DNA from: Entonaema liquescens
Taxonomy: Eukaryota; Ascomycota; Sordariomycetes; Xylariales; Xylariaceae
NCBI GenBank assembly: GCA_902805475.1
Contig: CADCSX010000001.1
Location: 3,596,001-3,660,000 of the forward strand
Reading direction: 5' to 3'
DNA: 64,000 nt
In this document: in pieces, positions 20,776 through 34,000 of the stretch
Layout of the letters: each line of letters opens with the position of its first letter
How positions within the stretch are numbered: position 1 is the stretch's first letter
Notes under the pieces: model-generated
The model's database searches: none
The model's input: the letters and a program-made list of their open reading frames with translations, nothing else
What the model was told of the DNA's origin: nothing
Position numbers and translations under genes: made by a program

Positions 20776-22341
20776 TCAAAAATTGATGTATGAACCGGGT
20801 ACAGCGAATATCACCATGCATGAACTTGAACCACTTTTCTTGGTTAGCTTTTCAACGTGGAATAGTGAGTAGTGCGAAATAATTCTTACATTTCGCACTT
20901 CATCCTTTACTATAAACCCAAAGATTCCATCTTTTGACTTTAGAACTTCATAATATGTAGGCCTGGACATCCCATCAATCCAAGGCGTTGTTCGCTTTTG
21001 TTGAAACTTATCTCTACCTAAATAGATTTCCACCGAGGAGCCAAGTAATTAGATCCAGAAAGAGACATCCAAGTGACCAGACGTCAAAAGACCTAGTTAT
21101 TTTTGCACCTTCTATTTCACATTCCGGTGGTCGAAGTTCTGGCGTAAAAACATTCGACTTGCTCCAGTTACTATTATGTGTTGAACACAACCCGAAATCT
21201 CTAAGAACAAGGGTAGGTAAATCGCCATTTCGCTTAAATACTAGCATATTCTCCGCCTTTATATCGCCGTGGCGGCCAAATATGGCTTCTCCCTCTGCCT
21301 CAAGGTCCTGTCCCAGAGGACTATGTATTAGGTCAACGGCCTCGGTAATTTGGAGGCATTGTTCAGCAATCCAGCGAACCGTTCGAAGATCCACAGCTGG
21401 CTTATTCGTCTCGTAATATCGTTCAAGGTCACATTCTGCCCATGGAAACAGGATGAAATCATCGTTTCCATGAGTGTATGCGGCCAAGCGAGTTATGATA
21501 ATGTACATCCTGTCCATATCTTTCCAACATATCTACTTCATGCCTAAATATCTCTTCGGTGGAACTTTCCTTCGAGCCCCTACCCTTGATCTTTTTGAGT
21601 GCAGAAGGTCCCTCTGGACTCGTTACCTAAATGAAAGATTACCTATATTTAAGCCACATGCCTTAGCAGTCAAGTCTAACATTGGTGCTCACCAATCTGG
21701 AATTGTTATAAAAATTATGGCACTTCTCATGTATCTTTACATAAAAGACCTCGCCGTAGCCTCCTTCTTCTGTAGTGTTGGTTTGGCTTGATGAGCTCTG
21801 TGTGTAGCTTGGGATGAAGGGCAAAATGACGGGCTCATCGAACACGGTATATTGGCCGTAGGTTAAAAAGGGGACGTTCATTCTCCACTGCCACCTTTGG
21901 AAGGAATCTAGATTCCTTAATTTCACGTAAGATGGGAATCCATCAGTCAATCTAGCCGATAAAAAGGCATCGTCCTCTATTGGGGCCATTGGCAAGTCAG
22001 AATCATTGATCCCCTTATCGATGAATTTGAATATAAGCGGGGCTTTGTCAGCAACAACGAGCGTAGCGAAGAGGCGAATGTATGTATAATTAGCCCTTTG
22101 GCAACCATAAGCCATCTGGGTCAACGTCTCCTGGGTGTATCAGCCCAAGATAGTAATTCATGTCATTATTAGGTTCATAGGATTCCCTGGCTTTTTCGAA
22201 GTATATCCCAAGGTGTTCTTCTACTCTGGAAGTCGAAAGAACACGCCAAATGCAATCCAAGGTTAAATACTTGACACCCATACGTGGATGGCCTATCGCA
22301 GACTCACGAAGGTGATCACCAAGGCTTTTAGTCTGTGACAT
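20776..22341 (-). pseudogene. fungal atypical protein kinase, several frameshifts
   Basis: The start is an ATG at 22341. An N-terminal region of about 200 residues precedes a kinase domain with EGGYGEVFYVKI (P-loop), ALKKIKG (Lys), IFRHEVDML (helix C), GRHGDIKAENML (catalytic loop, HGD instead of HRD), LRDFGLCS, RPPECEIEG and DVWSLGCL. One intron is clear at 21627-21692. To join the blocks the frame must change three times: near 22092 (after DGLWLPKG), near 21492-21502 (before TRLAAYTHGNDD) and near 21030 (after ITWLLGG). None of these can be explained by an intron of normal size. This type of kinase with its N-terminal region is a common fungal accessory family. It sits directly upstream of, and co-oriented with, the large unknown gene. 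Either it is a decayed gene or the assembly has indel errors here. Confidence 0.6.
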
Positions 22342-23141
22342 GGTTATGCATAAAAATTGAGAGAAGTAGGGTATATGTGCGATGGGAGAGTAAAGATTTT
22401 GTGTGAGAGCAGGAGCAGAAGGTGGCCGTGAGGAGATTTTAAATGCGAAGGATATAGCTCAATCTATTACAGGTGATCCCAAACTTGGACAACGTTACAC
22501 ATTTAAAGTGAAAGTATCTAATATATCCACCTCCACGTCTTCCCAGCTATCGAATACGGCGATTGGATTGTTGATCTTCTCCTTTACGTGGCTATCTGTG
22601 AAAAAACGTTTGTGTGGCGGGGAGGGCGAGATATGAACATGATTCGGGCGATTCACCACCCAGCTGACCACCAATATGCATTATAGAAGATGATAGAAGC
22701 AGTTACAAAAAGGCTCGTTCCATTGGCATGGATAGACGTGGCTTTGTGAGACTCGAAGGGTCGTAAGCGAAGCATATATCGTTTATCTAGTGGCCACCTT
22801 ACAGCTGAGACGTGATCCTCAATTCTGCAGGAAATATTTAGATGTATTTAATACAGTTCATATGAATCACTATATACTGGCCTTTTACTTACTCCGACCT
22901 ATGAGAACTTTTACAACGTCGATCTAAGCTAAACAATAAAGAGCAAGAAGTAGAAACAATCCCCCGCAACGATGTTAAATTATATTGTAAGGCCATGGCC
23001 AGGTAAATAGGATGCCGATAATTATTTTATACCCAGATACTAATTCCTATGGCTTCTGTAATTGAACGTTCTATGATTCTTTCTTATATTTGAAGTCCAA
23101 AATTAGTTTGTTAATACCACACCGTGCCTCCCTTTTATCGA
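22342..23141. other. intergenic, no gene seen
   Basis: I see no supported ORF. Pieces of 77 codons or fewer have no motif. This is the promoter side of the kinase gene and the 3' side of the CorA-like gene. Confidence 0.45.
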
Positions 23142-24341
23142 CTATCCCACAGGCGTAAGAGGGAACACTTTATGCCAGAAATGCCATAAAAGACTAGTAG
23201 CGATAGTAAGCGGAATAGCAAACACCCAATAGATCCAGAATTTACTTGATACATTCCAAGAGCCGGACTCGGCTTCGAAGTCGAAAAATGACATGCTAAA
23301 GACGGCAGAAAGGAAAGTAGCAGGCAAGAACATCATGGTAACAAAAGCAACCTTCCTCATCGCGGCACCATCTAACTGGGTGGCGCGTCCAATTTGAACG
23401 GATATCCCCGCATCGTACTGGGCAACAGTATTGAATGCAAGTTGGATCTCGTTCTGTAACCTTTCCCGGTTAGAGATGGACCTGTGGCGGAGGTTGTTGA
23501 GCATATTTTTACAGAAAAGCAGCTGGCGATGGACGGCATCCGAGGCGTCAGTCTGTATCATCTGGGTTGGAAAGTTCTGGCTCAAAAACTCGTCATGCTG
23601 CGCCAGGATACCTTCCAAGCTTTCAGCGGCAACGTTGAGGGACTCGGTTACATGGATAGCGTGTCGAGCGACATCGTGAAGATGTCTATAGTCAGGTTGC
23701 GGCTTGCCTATCGGTTTCCTCTCCGTCTCTATCGCCCTCACCTGGTTGCGAATGGCCCAGACGGCAGAGTCTTGGAGGCCTACTACGTCGCCGGATAATC
23801 GGGCGTAAACCCAAAACGGATCGCCAAGACAGCTCGAATCTGGGTTCTGGAGCGAATCGGGTATGCGCTCTATAATAGGAGATCGTGTATCGAAAGCGAG
23901 GATGATTGTTTGCTTCGTAGGAGCCAGCCATCGTATAAAGATATTCATCTTATGCCACTGATACTGCATCTTGGCATCCAAATGCTTAACCTCAAAATAA
24001 GCCCACGTACCTACAACGAATTAGCATTGAGTAAACCTAAGTGCAGTAAGAGTCATGAGCACACTGAAACCTGTGACAACCCCGTTGTGTCTAGTTATGT
24101 CGCTTCCAAGATAGCCGTTCGAGTTTCGGCAGTAGTCTGACCACCATATCTCTGGAATACAAAACGCCTTTGTGAGCGAACTTCGGCAGAAGAGACATGC
24201 GCGAATATCGTTGGCACTCGCAAGACTTGGAATTGTTAACCTTTTTGCTCGTTCGTTAAGGATTATTTGCTAACATTATACATATTTCCGATTCTGCACA
24301 TATCGCCTGGCAGCCGTTACTGCTATTAAATTCGTCGCCAT
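23142..24341 (-). pseudogene. CorA-like magnesium transporter-family gene with three in-frame stops
   Basis: A single frame of 400 codons from ATG 24341 to 23142 is interrupted only by TAA 24276-24278, TAG 24270-24272 and TAA 24021-24023. Between and after the stops the protein is coherent: LTIPSLASANDIR, DYCRNSNGYLGS, GVVTGFSVLMTLTALRF, TWAYFEV, then a helical region. The two C-terminal membrane segments are FVTMMFLPATFLSAVFSMSFF and FWIYWVFAIPLTIATSLLWHF. FLPATFLSAVFSM with the first TM is the hallmark of fungal CorA-like proteins, which usually lack a canonical GMN. All three stops could be CAA or CAG changed by C-to-T. The C-terminal 279 codons alone are open, so a truncated product cannot be excluded. 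Confidence 0.7.
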
Positions 24342-27300
24342 GAACCCAGCGCTGATCCCAACTGCTATTCGCTATACGGATAGGTAAGCGAGGCCTATTG
24401 TCTTAGGTATAATGGCGTACCTGTTTTCCACTGAAGTACGGAGATAAGAGGGCACCTTTGGCAGCCGACTTTGGACATTATAGTATGTATGTCGACGCTA
24501 ATAAAAGCAAAGTCAACAATATCGAGTCAGCTTAAACAATTTTAGTTAACTTTATAACCTTTAAAGTAATTATTAAATTCAGGATAAGCCTGGATTAGCT
24601 AAATGAAGCAAGCTTTTTACATTTTTTACCGCTTCCGCCACGATGCTACAGTGACAAGCCATGTAAAAACGCCCACTGTCAGGGTTGGCATAAACATAAC
24701 ATGGGTGGTGATCAGCGAACCACACATTGATCGAGACTTGCATGTAGTTAGGTAACCAATTGGAAAAGCATACGCCAAGAATAACCACGATATAAACGCC
24801 GTTTCAATATTTCACAGAAATGATTCGCTCAATATGTTTCAACCATGATAGGCTTCGAATTCATTACAGGCACGCTTCGTTATAAGGATAACTGGGCTTT
24901 AGATAGAAGTGGTACGCTTGGATCTTATCAAATTATGCGAATACTACGTGTCATAAAATGTTGGTGCAACAATTCTATGGTTGCAACGGCTGTTATTCCC
25001 ACATATGCAGAGGTAACTTTGAATCGCTATTTTCACTTGAACCCTAACTTCACGCTTTGGTATCGGTTATTCTTCAATAGTATCAGCAACTTATGAAAGT
25101 CTAAGATCCCGTGTAGATTCAGGAAGCGCTTCTTTCTTAGGTGCCTTCCCCTAATATAGCCCCTAATTCCAAGAGTCCAACATCAACTCTAGCTAGAAGG
25201 ATTAGCAACATTCCGAACTCAACTCATGGGAGTTCACGCATTCTTTCCGCGAAGCCATTTTTATTCCACTGTGTCGCGAATTTATGGTTCTGGTTATGTT
25301 AACTGATGGCGTATTGCATGTTATAACCAATATGCTCACCGTCATGAGCATCACCAACACGGCCCTAAATAAGGCTCAAAGCTAACTATAAGACATTATA
25401 TCGTTTTTACACTTAAATAAACCAACTCCTCATTAAGGGTGCTTGAAAGCCTTAAGGTAGCAGAAGACTGTTGATCGACTTTAGCCAATATGCCTTAGTC
25501 ACGGGAGATAGAAGCTTCTTGTCACTTTGGTAGAAGAACAAGGGCGCCTTCACGATAAAGGTTCGAGTTGTGACACTTATTGCATTATAGCGCCGCAGCA
25601 TACCTCATTCCTACAATACCTACGAACCCAAGGATATCCCCCCGCCATTAAGAATTACAATGCATCCTTCTATGACTTCTATCCATGAAGAGTATGTTTT
25701 CACTGCGTATTGTCAGGATTCTAGATGAGACATTCACAACAAGGGATACTCTCGGTATGTATGGTTCTGTTTCTCGTAGACGGGTTAGAGTTCTTTACAG
25801 GGCAACGGGGACATTAGCTGCGATACTCACCTGGTCCAGTGAGCATCCATGTGGCCATAACGACTTCGAATCTTAATCTACTTACTAGGCAAATAAAGGT
25901 AATTTCAGAGGTAGTACCCATATATTAAAATGAAATCACACATGCCACGTCTTTGGTGAAGGCTTTGGGATGTGGATGGGTAGACATATATCCTTCTTGT
26001 CTGATTTTGAATTCTAAATAATCTAACTGATACCAGTTACTTGCCTACCTCCCTAGGTAAGCTAAATTATGTATAACCATCAGAGGAGATCTTATAAATA
26101 CTAAGCCTACTTAGAGCCTACACTCTTACAGACGTTTTGAAGTCTTACAACTTTGCGGCTTCAATATTATGGACAGTGGAACACAAGAATAAAGCATAGC
26201 TCACGAAGTAATCACTACTCGAGGCAATATGTGAATAAGTTATAATGTACTATAAATATAGCTTTATGCCTAAGTGTTTATCCTCTAAAATTAATCAATG
26301 TAGGTTAAAAGGGGTTAAAGATTTGCGTAGATAAATCACGTAATGTAGAGCAATCAGGCTAGCTATAATGGATCCTAGACCAATTCTATTAGAGTAATGT
26401 AAACTGCAATAGTCGAGAGATGAGAGAGGAAGCTACTACGCTGTCTCATTAGCAAATAACAAGGCTCCCCCCTTCATAGACGTCTCACGGATTCTATGTT
26501 TAGCTTCGAAGCATCAGATATGTAGTGAGACGCCGTTCAACCCTTGGATCGCGCTTTCTGATGTTATGAGATGAGAAGCTTCCGTTTATAAATACCACTG
26601 GACTGATCGGATAATCATGCATCAGGGCCAAAGTTTAGAAGACACGTCTACTTACCATCACGGATGCCCATGAAGTTTCCATTAAATTCTCCCAACTAAT
26701 TTTCTGGACAGAATGAATTAACTAAAAACACATAGATATGAAATATCTCAACCAACAGATTCATATTGATATCCTATCCCAGAATATACAACAGACGCCT
26801 TACGGTTTTTGATTGGTGTGAGCGACAAAGTATGAGTTATCTCCTTACTTAATTCTCTAGATTGAAAGATGTCCACCATAGTGAATCGATTTGCTTAGGC
26901 CGAGAATGGGGTAGAAGCAATGGATGAGACACATCCAGAAAGCATCAACTGGATCGGGGAGACGCTACTTGCATTGTGAGTATTTTAGGCTCATCCATTG
27001 CTCAATAGAGTCTTTTCTCAACTTCACTATCTCTTAATTAATGGTAGTATAGGAACATATGACCCCCTTTCAACACAACAGTCTAAACACTACGACCTGA
27101 GAACGAGCGAAGCCAATCTTACCCTGGAGTCTATGCGATAATACCTAGGACGAGAGTGCTTTGAAGGGGACCGACTGACTATTGCGAACTTCATCTTCTT
27201 GGTCTTATATTCATTGTGATTGATAACTTATTTTGGTACTACACGAAATGCTGATAGTTCCCCTCTATCGTTCAGTTTTACCATCACCACGCAATTTAAT

Positions 27301-30300
27301 GAAACCTACAATTCACCTTTCAATGAACCTGACTTGATGAATGTTGAAAGACTCATTATGAGGTAGCAGCTGAGCTTAGTGATATGAGGTCAGGGGCATG
27401 GCAAAGGATGTGTCAGCCCTGGCAGAGATTCAGTCCTTCATAGACGCGTCATATTACGAGTGTTTGAGCCTCGGCTGCTCTGGGAAGCTTAAATCCGCGA
27501 TGAGCAATCCATGAGCAGTGGCCATATTTAGCTTCAAGGCAGACGCCGAGAATCTGCATCACGCGATGCACTTTGCATGTTCTTCAAAACACCCGGTCAT
27601 CTACATGTACAAGTGAAAATATGTAACCTAACCTAACCTAACCCCCTGAAGGTCCGTGGCGGTGGTGGCTCGGTAAGCATTTACATAGATGAAAGGGTAT
27701 CATCCCGGATATACCGTGGTACTGCAATCACCGCGCACGAGCCCGAAAAAAGCCGTGCAGAACCGAAGCTCACGAAAGGAATAGAAATGCAACACGAGAT
27801 CGAAATGAAATTTCGCCTTCGCCCGAGAGAACCACGCGTCGACGAAGAGCCGGTAAATGCAAACCCCTTGACTTACCCTACCCCATAGGCAAGCGAAGCT
27901 GGTGAATACTAATTAACGATTTATTACCCTTTATCCCGCGATGATGATGACTATTATTATTAGGACCCCTTTCCCGCCGTCGTCTCTCACCCGGCTTTTC
28001 TCGCGCGCATGTGGGTGGTGGACTGGGCTTGGGTATCATTGCATCATGGATTTGCTGGCCTTGGACATTCCGGGGGAGGATAGCCCGTTCCAACGATCCG
28101 GACGCACCCCTCTCTTCCATCGCTTCTTTCGGGATCTCTGGGGCGAAGACATCGATTGCTATTAAAAAAGAAAAAAAAAAGTAACGATCAAAAATGAAGA
28201 AGGGTCAGTTACGAAAAGATGAATCCAACGTCAGGAATTACGAAAGGAGCCTCTTCAACGTCATAAGATGTTAAGCCTTACGACTAGTGGCTAATTTCTT
28301 ACTAACTTGGGACTGAGTGAGCCGAAAGGAATAGTACGCGAGTGGTATGTATGAGCGCATAATACGGCTTGGTAGGGCGTAGAATCCACAGGTGATCAAC
28401 AACTCGCGGGCGTCCGATCTGTGCGTCAAGCAAAAAAGGGCTCTAACGAACTCGGAATGGTTCATACATTAGGTAATAATTTAGATGTTAAGATTTAATA
28501 CTTACTTACTTGCCTAGGTATATACACATGCAGCGACTGCGGTAGCGAGGAGACACACCCTTGAATTACCTGCGACGTCAAAGTGTATGTACAGCCTACG
28601 ATGGGATTCTGGATTAATTCCGCATGGCTAAGTTCCTACCTAAGCTCCTTATTTGCCTCAGCTAAGGGGCCTCCTCTTAATGCCGTATCTAAAGTTAGGA
28701 CACACCTTGTACAAGGTAAGGGAAGAAAGTCGACAATGCGATATTTCCTGCCACGAAAATCGGATACATCGACCGTTACAAAGCAACCTCAGCAAGAATT
28801 GCTCCGCGATGCGGTGTGGTAGGGGTCACTGCTTCTTCATGGGCTTGGTTGTAATACTGGGGGTGGTGAATAATTCAGCCCGTTGTGCGGAGTTGCCTCG
28901 TCTTGGCCTCGGGGGCGCGTCGCCGCAAGGGTTGCTGATCGCGAGGCGAGGTTTTTTGCTACAACACTAATGCAAGCTCTTTACAGTTGTACCGGTAGCT
29001 TTATTCCGGAACTGGTTTGTGAACATGACGAGAAGAGATTTATGTGGTAAAAGTAAACTGGCTTATGATGGTCCCCTTCTCGTCGGCCCACTTTGGCTCA
29101 CGATGTCGTATTGAAATTGCTGGCCGTGTTGATGAATTCTTCGTGTCTACCGTCCCATATTTATCTTCCAAACCGGCGGCTAGTTATTTGCGATATGGCG
29201 AGTTGTAATCTAGCTTATGATGGGTTGGAGAAATGAAATAAAAAAAATTAATTATGCATCTGTTCGTGTAAATGATCCGCCAGAGCGGCCGACCCTGGAA
29301 GTGTACCACCCATCTGGATTTAGGAATGGGGTAGCCTTCGGCGCGGACAAGGACCATCTTGCCTACCCCTTCCATTGTCGACAATGTATGTACTAATCTA
29401 GGACTCCTGTGGGTGTCAGATTCGGGTAGGTGGCGATGGGAACTGGTGACTCAGTGGGGGAACCAGAATTTGCTGATGGACACATCAGCCAGATCAACAG
29501 TGATGAAGGCCATGTTAGGGCCGGAGAGACGGGCAAATAATGCGACAGCTCCCACATGAAAATGTGTTGGATAGGCGCCGTGCTAGGCGCTTCCCCTTCC
29601 CCCCAAAAGGGATGAATCATTGTGAGCCTGGTGGGTCGTGGCGGGACAAACGACTTTGTATGGACGCTAGCATCTTGAATTACAGGGAGGAATCTATGGA
29701 TATGGGAAGACTGTGGGTTATGCAGCGTGGGTTGTGGACTCCGTTTGGGTAAGGGTGATGGCTACGTTCCCCCGACTTGAGAGAGATTCTCTTCAATGGG
29801 CAGAATGGGGTGGTTTGGATGCTGCATGTCTGCAGAGTCAGGGTTTCCGCAATACGACATATGTCTTTTAGATGCGGAGATTCATCGTGAGGGGTTGCGA
29901 AGGCTTCCACTTATATTCCGAAGGCTTGTTCACACCGCTAGAAGAGGCACTCGTCTAGCGCTGCATTCAACTACTTCTCGGTTACCCTATCACAGCTATT
30001 TTGTCATGTAGTCTGTTCCCGTTGATGTTGCCCGATGGCACGAGTTAAACAACCCAACCCCCCCCGAGGCTGAGTGACAGCGTTACCAGATGATGTATTC
30101 GACTCGGCTACGGTTGCAAGTGCTCTTCTACATGGTAAGATTACCGACTAAGGTCTCCAAGGCTTGATCGGCATACGTAAGAATATTTCTTTAATGACTG
30201 TTCTGATATAACTGTAAGCTTGTTCCATCTGATGCCAGGGAGGCGAGAAGCACGTGGTGAGGCAGAGTACGTACTAATAAGCAATGAACTTGACTGCCTG

Positions 30301-30369
30301 AAGCAAATCTCACATCCCCGGAATCGCTACTAAGTTGGGATGAATGGAACATGTTACAGATACAGTCCG
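24342..30369. other. 6-kb gene desert
   Basis: I found no gene that I can support. Until about 27.6 kb the sequence is AT-rich with very short frames, as expected of old or heavily mutated repeat material. A 13-bp inverted repeat lies at 26916-26928 and 26990-27002. CCTAA pentamers occur at about 27628-27642. From 27.7 to 30.1 kb the composition is more balanced, with short frames on both strands (for example 27941-28165 and 29359-30011), none with a recognisable domain. Confidence 0.4.
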
Positions 30370-31002
30370 TACAGTACACCCCCTGAAATAATGTTAGTTT
30401 TTTGTCCGTGCGTCTACAAAAAAAAAGCCATGTGACGTATAGATCAGGCTAGTAAGATGTATACGTTACAAAAAGTAACTTATCGTACGTCAAAAAAACA
30501 TATCATAAACATACTATAAGGTACTGCACAGGCATTTTTTGCTGTGGTAGTACTTAGGGGAAACTAGAAAAAATGTAACGTAAGATTGGTCTAAATCATA
30601 ATCAAGTATCGTAACAAGTAAGAATTCCTTTTAAGCCTCTTTTCAAGCCTCCAATTCCGCAAACACCCCTCCCCGCTTTTGGCAAGCCACACCACCTCAA
30701 GCCCCAAATTCAACGTCATTTAACCCCTTTTTTAAAAAAAAAAAAAAAAAAAACCGTATTTTCGACTATTTTATTAAATATAAAATTTCGAAAATTTCGA
30801 TAAATGTAACTATGTACTGTCACGTGACGTGGTAAGATGATATTATTTGATAAATTTAATAAGTTTGATAAGAATTATTGTGGCTGAATCTATTAGCCGG
30901 GGTTTTACCGGACCAATCGCACCTTGGGGTGTAGTCCTAAAACACCCTTGTTACGTACTGACAAGTGGGTCGCGCTAACATTATTTCAGGGGGTGGAGTG
31001 TA
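30370..31002. mobile_element. Tc1/mariner-like MITE with TA target duplication
   Basis: The element is 30372-31000 (629 bp) and lies between TA dinucleotides at 30370-30371 and 31001-31002. The left end CAGTACACCCCCTGAAATAA continues ...TGTTAG; the right end in reverse complement is CACTCCACCCCCTGAAATAA ...TGTTAG. That gives 26-bp terminal inverted repeats with two mismatches, starting with CA after a TA target, typical of the Tc1/mariner/pogo group. The interior is AT-rich with poly-A tracts (for example about 30732-30752) and no transposase frame. It is therefore non-autonomous. The well-matched ends suggest it is not old. Confidence 0.85.
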
Positions 31003-34000
31003 TGTATCGTAGCGTTTCCGAAAGTTAGGCTTGAGTTGAGTTCCTTAGAAATAACCGGGGGTTACGGGCTCCGCCGTTTATTGTCAAAGCCAAGCGGTCT
31101 GCTTTTATTAGATATTGCACAATTTTGCAATTTGTCTTATTATTATTACACTGTAATGCTTTTGAATCTCACAAGTTATTGGATCGAGGCTGATAAGTGT
31201 TGTGACCACGATTCATAACTCGCAAATGCCCAGGGTGGACATGTTGGGACGATCTGACACGGTCAAGACGGGTCTTTCCACGCGACCAAAGCCACGGAAC
31301 TCCTGCGCATGCGGATAACATGTTGACCCGCATGCTTTCGGACCTGTAGGAGGCTACTAATGCAGAGACAGACTCGTGCAAAAGAAAAAATTTCCTTCGG
31401 CAGGAGAAGCAAAAGAGGGGTTACGAACAAGAAAAAAAAAAAAAAAGAAAAAAGAATGGACTAGTAAATCTCTAGGTTAGAGCTTTCTGATATTCCATCG
31501 TTGTCTGTGGAGTACTGCAGAGCAACGTTTAGCCTCCGCTCCATACATACATACATACATACATACATACATACATACATACATACAGAAGACTAGAAAC
31601 CCATGTACGCATGTAGGAGCGAATCTGTTGAGCCGATGGCCGGTTATGCCAGTGTGGGGGTTAGAATACAGAATGCCATTTCTAAGAAAACGTATGATGC
31701 TGATTCGATAGGCCATCCAAGCTTCGATGAAAGTAGGATAAAGGGATCTCAAGCTTAAGCAAGTCAACCTAACAGTCCGTAGGTATGGTGCTGACGGCCA
31801 TTTGAAGGGCTGCAGTGATTCTGCGGAGATTCGTGATACGTGAGTACAAATGTGGCACAGGACCGTTTTGTGTTCTAAGGCGTCCGATAATCTGATTCGA
31901 TCGCCTAGCCAGCCGAGTGGATGGAGTCAGGGTCCATCTGGGATATTCATAGTATCAATCCACACCCCGAAGTCTCGCCAGATGCTGGGTAAGTGATCGG
32001 CTTGAAAGAGACAGGTTGTTGACGTCTTATTCTCTACGTAATTGGTTAGATCGATAACCGAGATAGTGAGTAACTTAAGTCCTTCCATTACCTCATTAGC
32101 GAGGCTGGGCTGTGAAGGGTGTTGCCCATTTCTGATAGCAAGCTGCATTAGGTTGTCTTGATCATCCAAGAACGCCGCACCAATTTGTTCACACAGCTAC
32201 ATAACCCTTTTCGGCATCGCTGTTGTATCTATATGAGGTCCATCATGTGTGAAGGAGGATGATTCATGTTAGCGGTGACGTATACATATTAACAATAGGC
32301 AAAACCCCTTTTGCTCCTATATGTTAGGTACCACCTAATATATGAAGAATCGTGCTGATCAGTAGTTCTGGATTTCTTGGATGCCTACCAACCTAAGTAG
32401 GTAGGTAGATAGTAATTGGGATCGAAATTCAATTACCAATCGTTATTCTCTTTGGTAAAGCGAGCAAGCAACTCAGTAATATGAGTTTACACCTGCTACT
32501 GCAACCATCAGACGCTGAGTGGATATTACTGCTTGAGAACTGTGAGCCGAGACCGATACCTTCAGTTTGAAAAATCCCTCAGGGCTTCCAAGTTTCCTTG
32601 ATATTACCAATTTAACTTTTGTCCCAGGAGATTTTAGGGGTTAGCGTAAAAGGACCGAGAGAGACAGAGGGGGTGGGTTTATCATGGGAATCCATTGCTC
32701 CTTATGAATCCTATAGTTTTGATAGGTTGATTCTTTATGGGTCATTCTGCCCTTCTGGAAATTATCGGATTGGTACCTGAACAACTACGGTACGTACCCT
32801 GGTGCGCTTTACCAATGTTTGGTTGGCTGGAGATTCACGATGTTCGATTCAATTCAAGACCACAATAGGTTACCTTTAAAGCCATATAATATTTACATCT
32901 TCTTTCGTTTCTAGTAGTGATTTCTATTTTCCTTTGATTGACAACTGTGCGTTTAGGAATCCGTCATTTGTTTCTGTAATGTACAATCTCGTATCGTTAC
33001 CTGTCATCGAGATACCTATCAAATGCCATCACTTAATAGGTGGTGTACATGCTTTCTGCAGTCTCGTGGCGGCTCATTTGTTATGAATCTTACGTGTACC
33101 ATTGTATGCATAACTCCCGAAGATCCGCATCCATAGGATTTATATTGTACCGTCCCGAACAAGGTCATAAAGCACTTATGGGAGAGGAGTAATCGCTGTC
33201 TACGGCTACACACCCTAGGGGACCCTTGATCTTCCCATGCTTTCTTAAATGGGCGTCAACACGTGTGTGGCTTCGCTCATTAGTTTACGCGTTGACTTAC
33301 ATGGATTGGTGTTATGGGTACATATCAGAAACTGCCAATCTTGTTAGTCTTTGGTGAATATGGCTGACTTGATTGTCCTGACAGTTCACTCCGATGCGAC
33401 ACCATTTAGTGGTGATGGAGGTTTTATTCATGCTTGAGAGCCCGACCAAGCGGTCTACTAATCATTATGCGCCATGCTTTCATTGGAATACAACTCGTCC
33501 TCCTGCATGGAGAAAAGATAATACCGCAAAAAACCGAAGAAGCTATTTCTGTTCCACCACTTGTACGGGAACAGCAGGACCGAATACGGTACACCTTAGC
33601 ATCACACATGCGAGGGCAATAATCCCGTTTTGACTAGATAGTAGAATGACCTTTTATCCAGATGGGGTGATGTAACGCATGTCGAAACAAAGGAGGAGAT
33701 GATAGTTCCGAAATGAGCAAAGGTCAAGCTAGTCGGGGTCCCGGATGGATATTGATTAAAAAGACGCCCGCCCAGAAAAAAGAGTAATACTTTCCGCATT
33801 CAGAGGCTGATATCCCCCCCTTCCCCCCCAAAGTCCGTTCAAGTCACGCGTCTTACTTGACAAGTCTCGATTGTTGCTTTGTAATGAATATGTGAAGTCT
33901 CTCCACGTGTGAAAGGGAAGGATAAAGCTAATACTTACTTACCTCGGTTAACTGTTTTTCAAAATTCTCTTTTTTAGTTTCTCTACAGTACCGAGTGAAG

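Noticed and set aside
27625..27645. CCTAA repeats resembling telomeric DNA
   Set aside because: Only about three CCTAA pentamers, not the fungal CCCTAA hexamer; too short for an interstitial telomere.
29359..30011. Series of 66-76-codon ORFs on both strands
   Set aside because: No shared frame, no recognisable motif and no convincing intron joining them.
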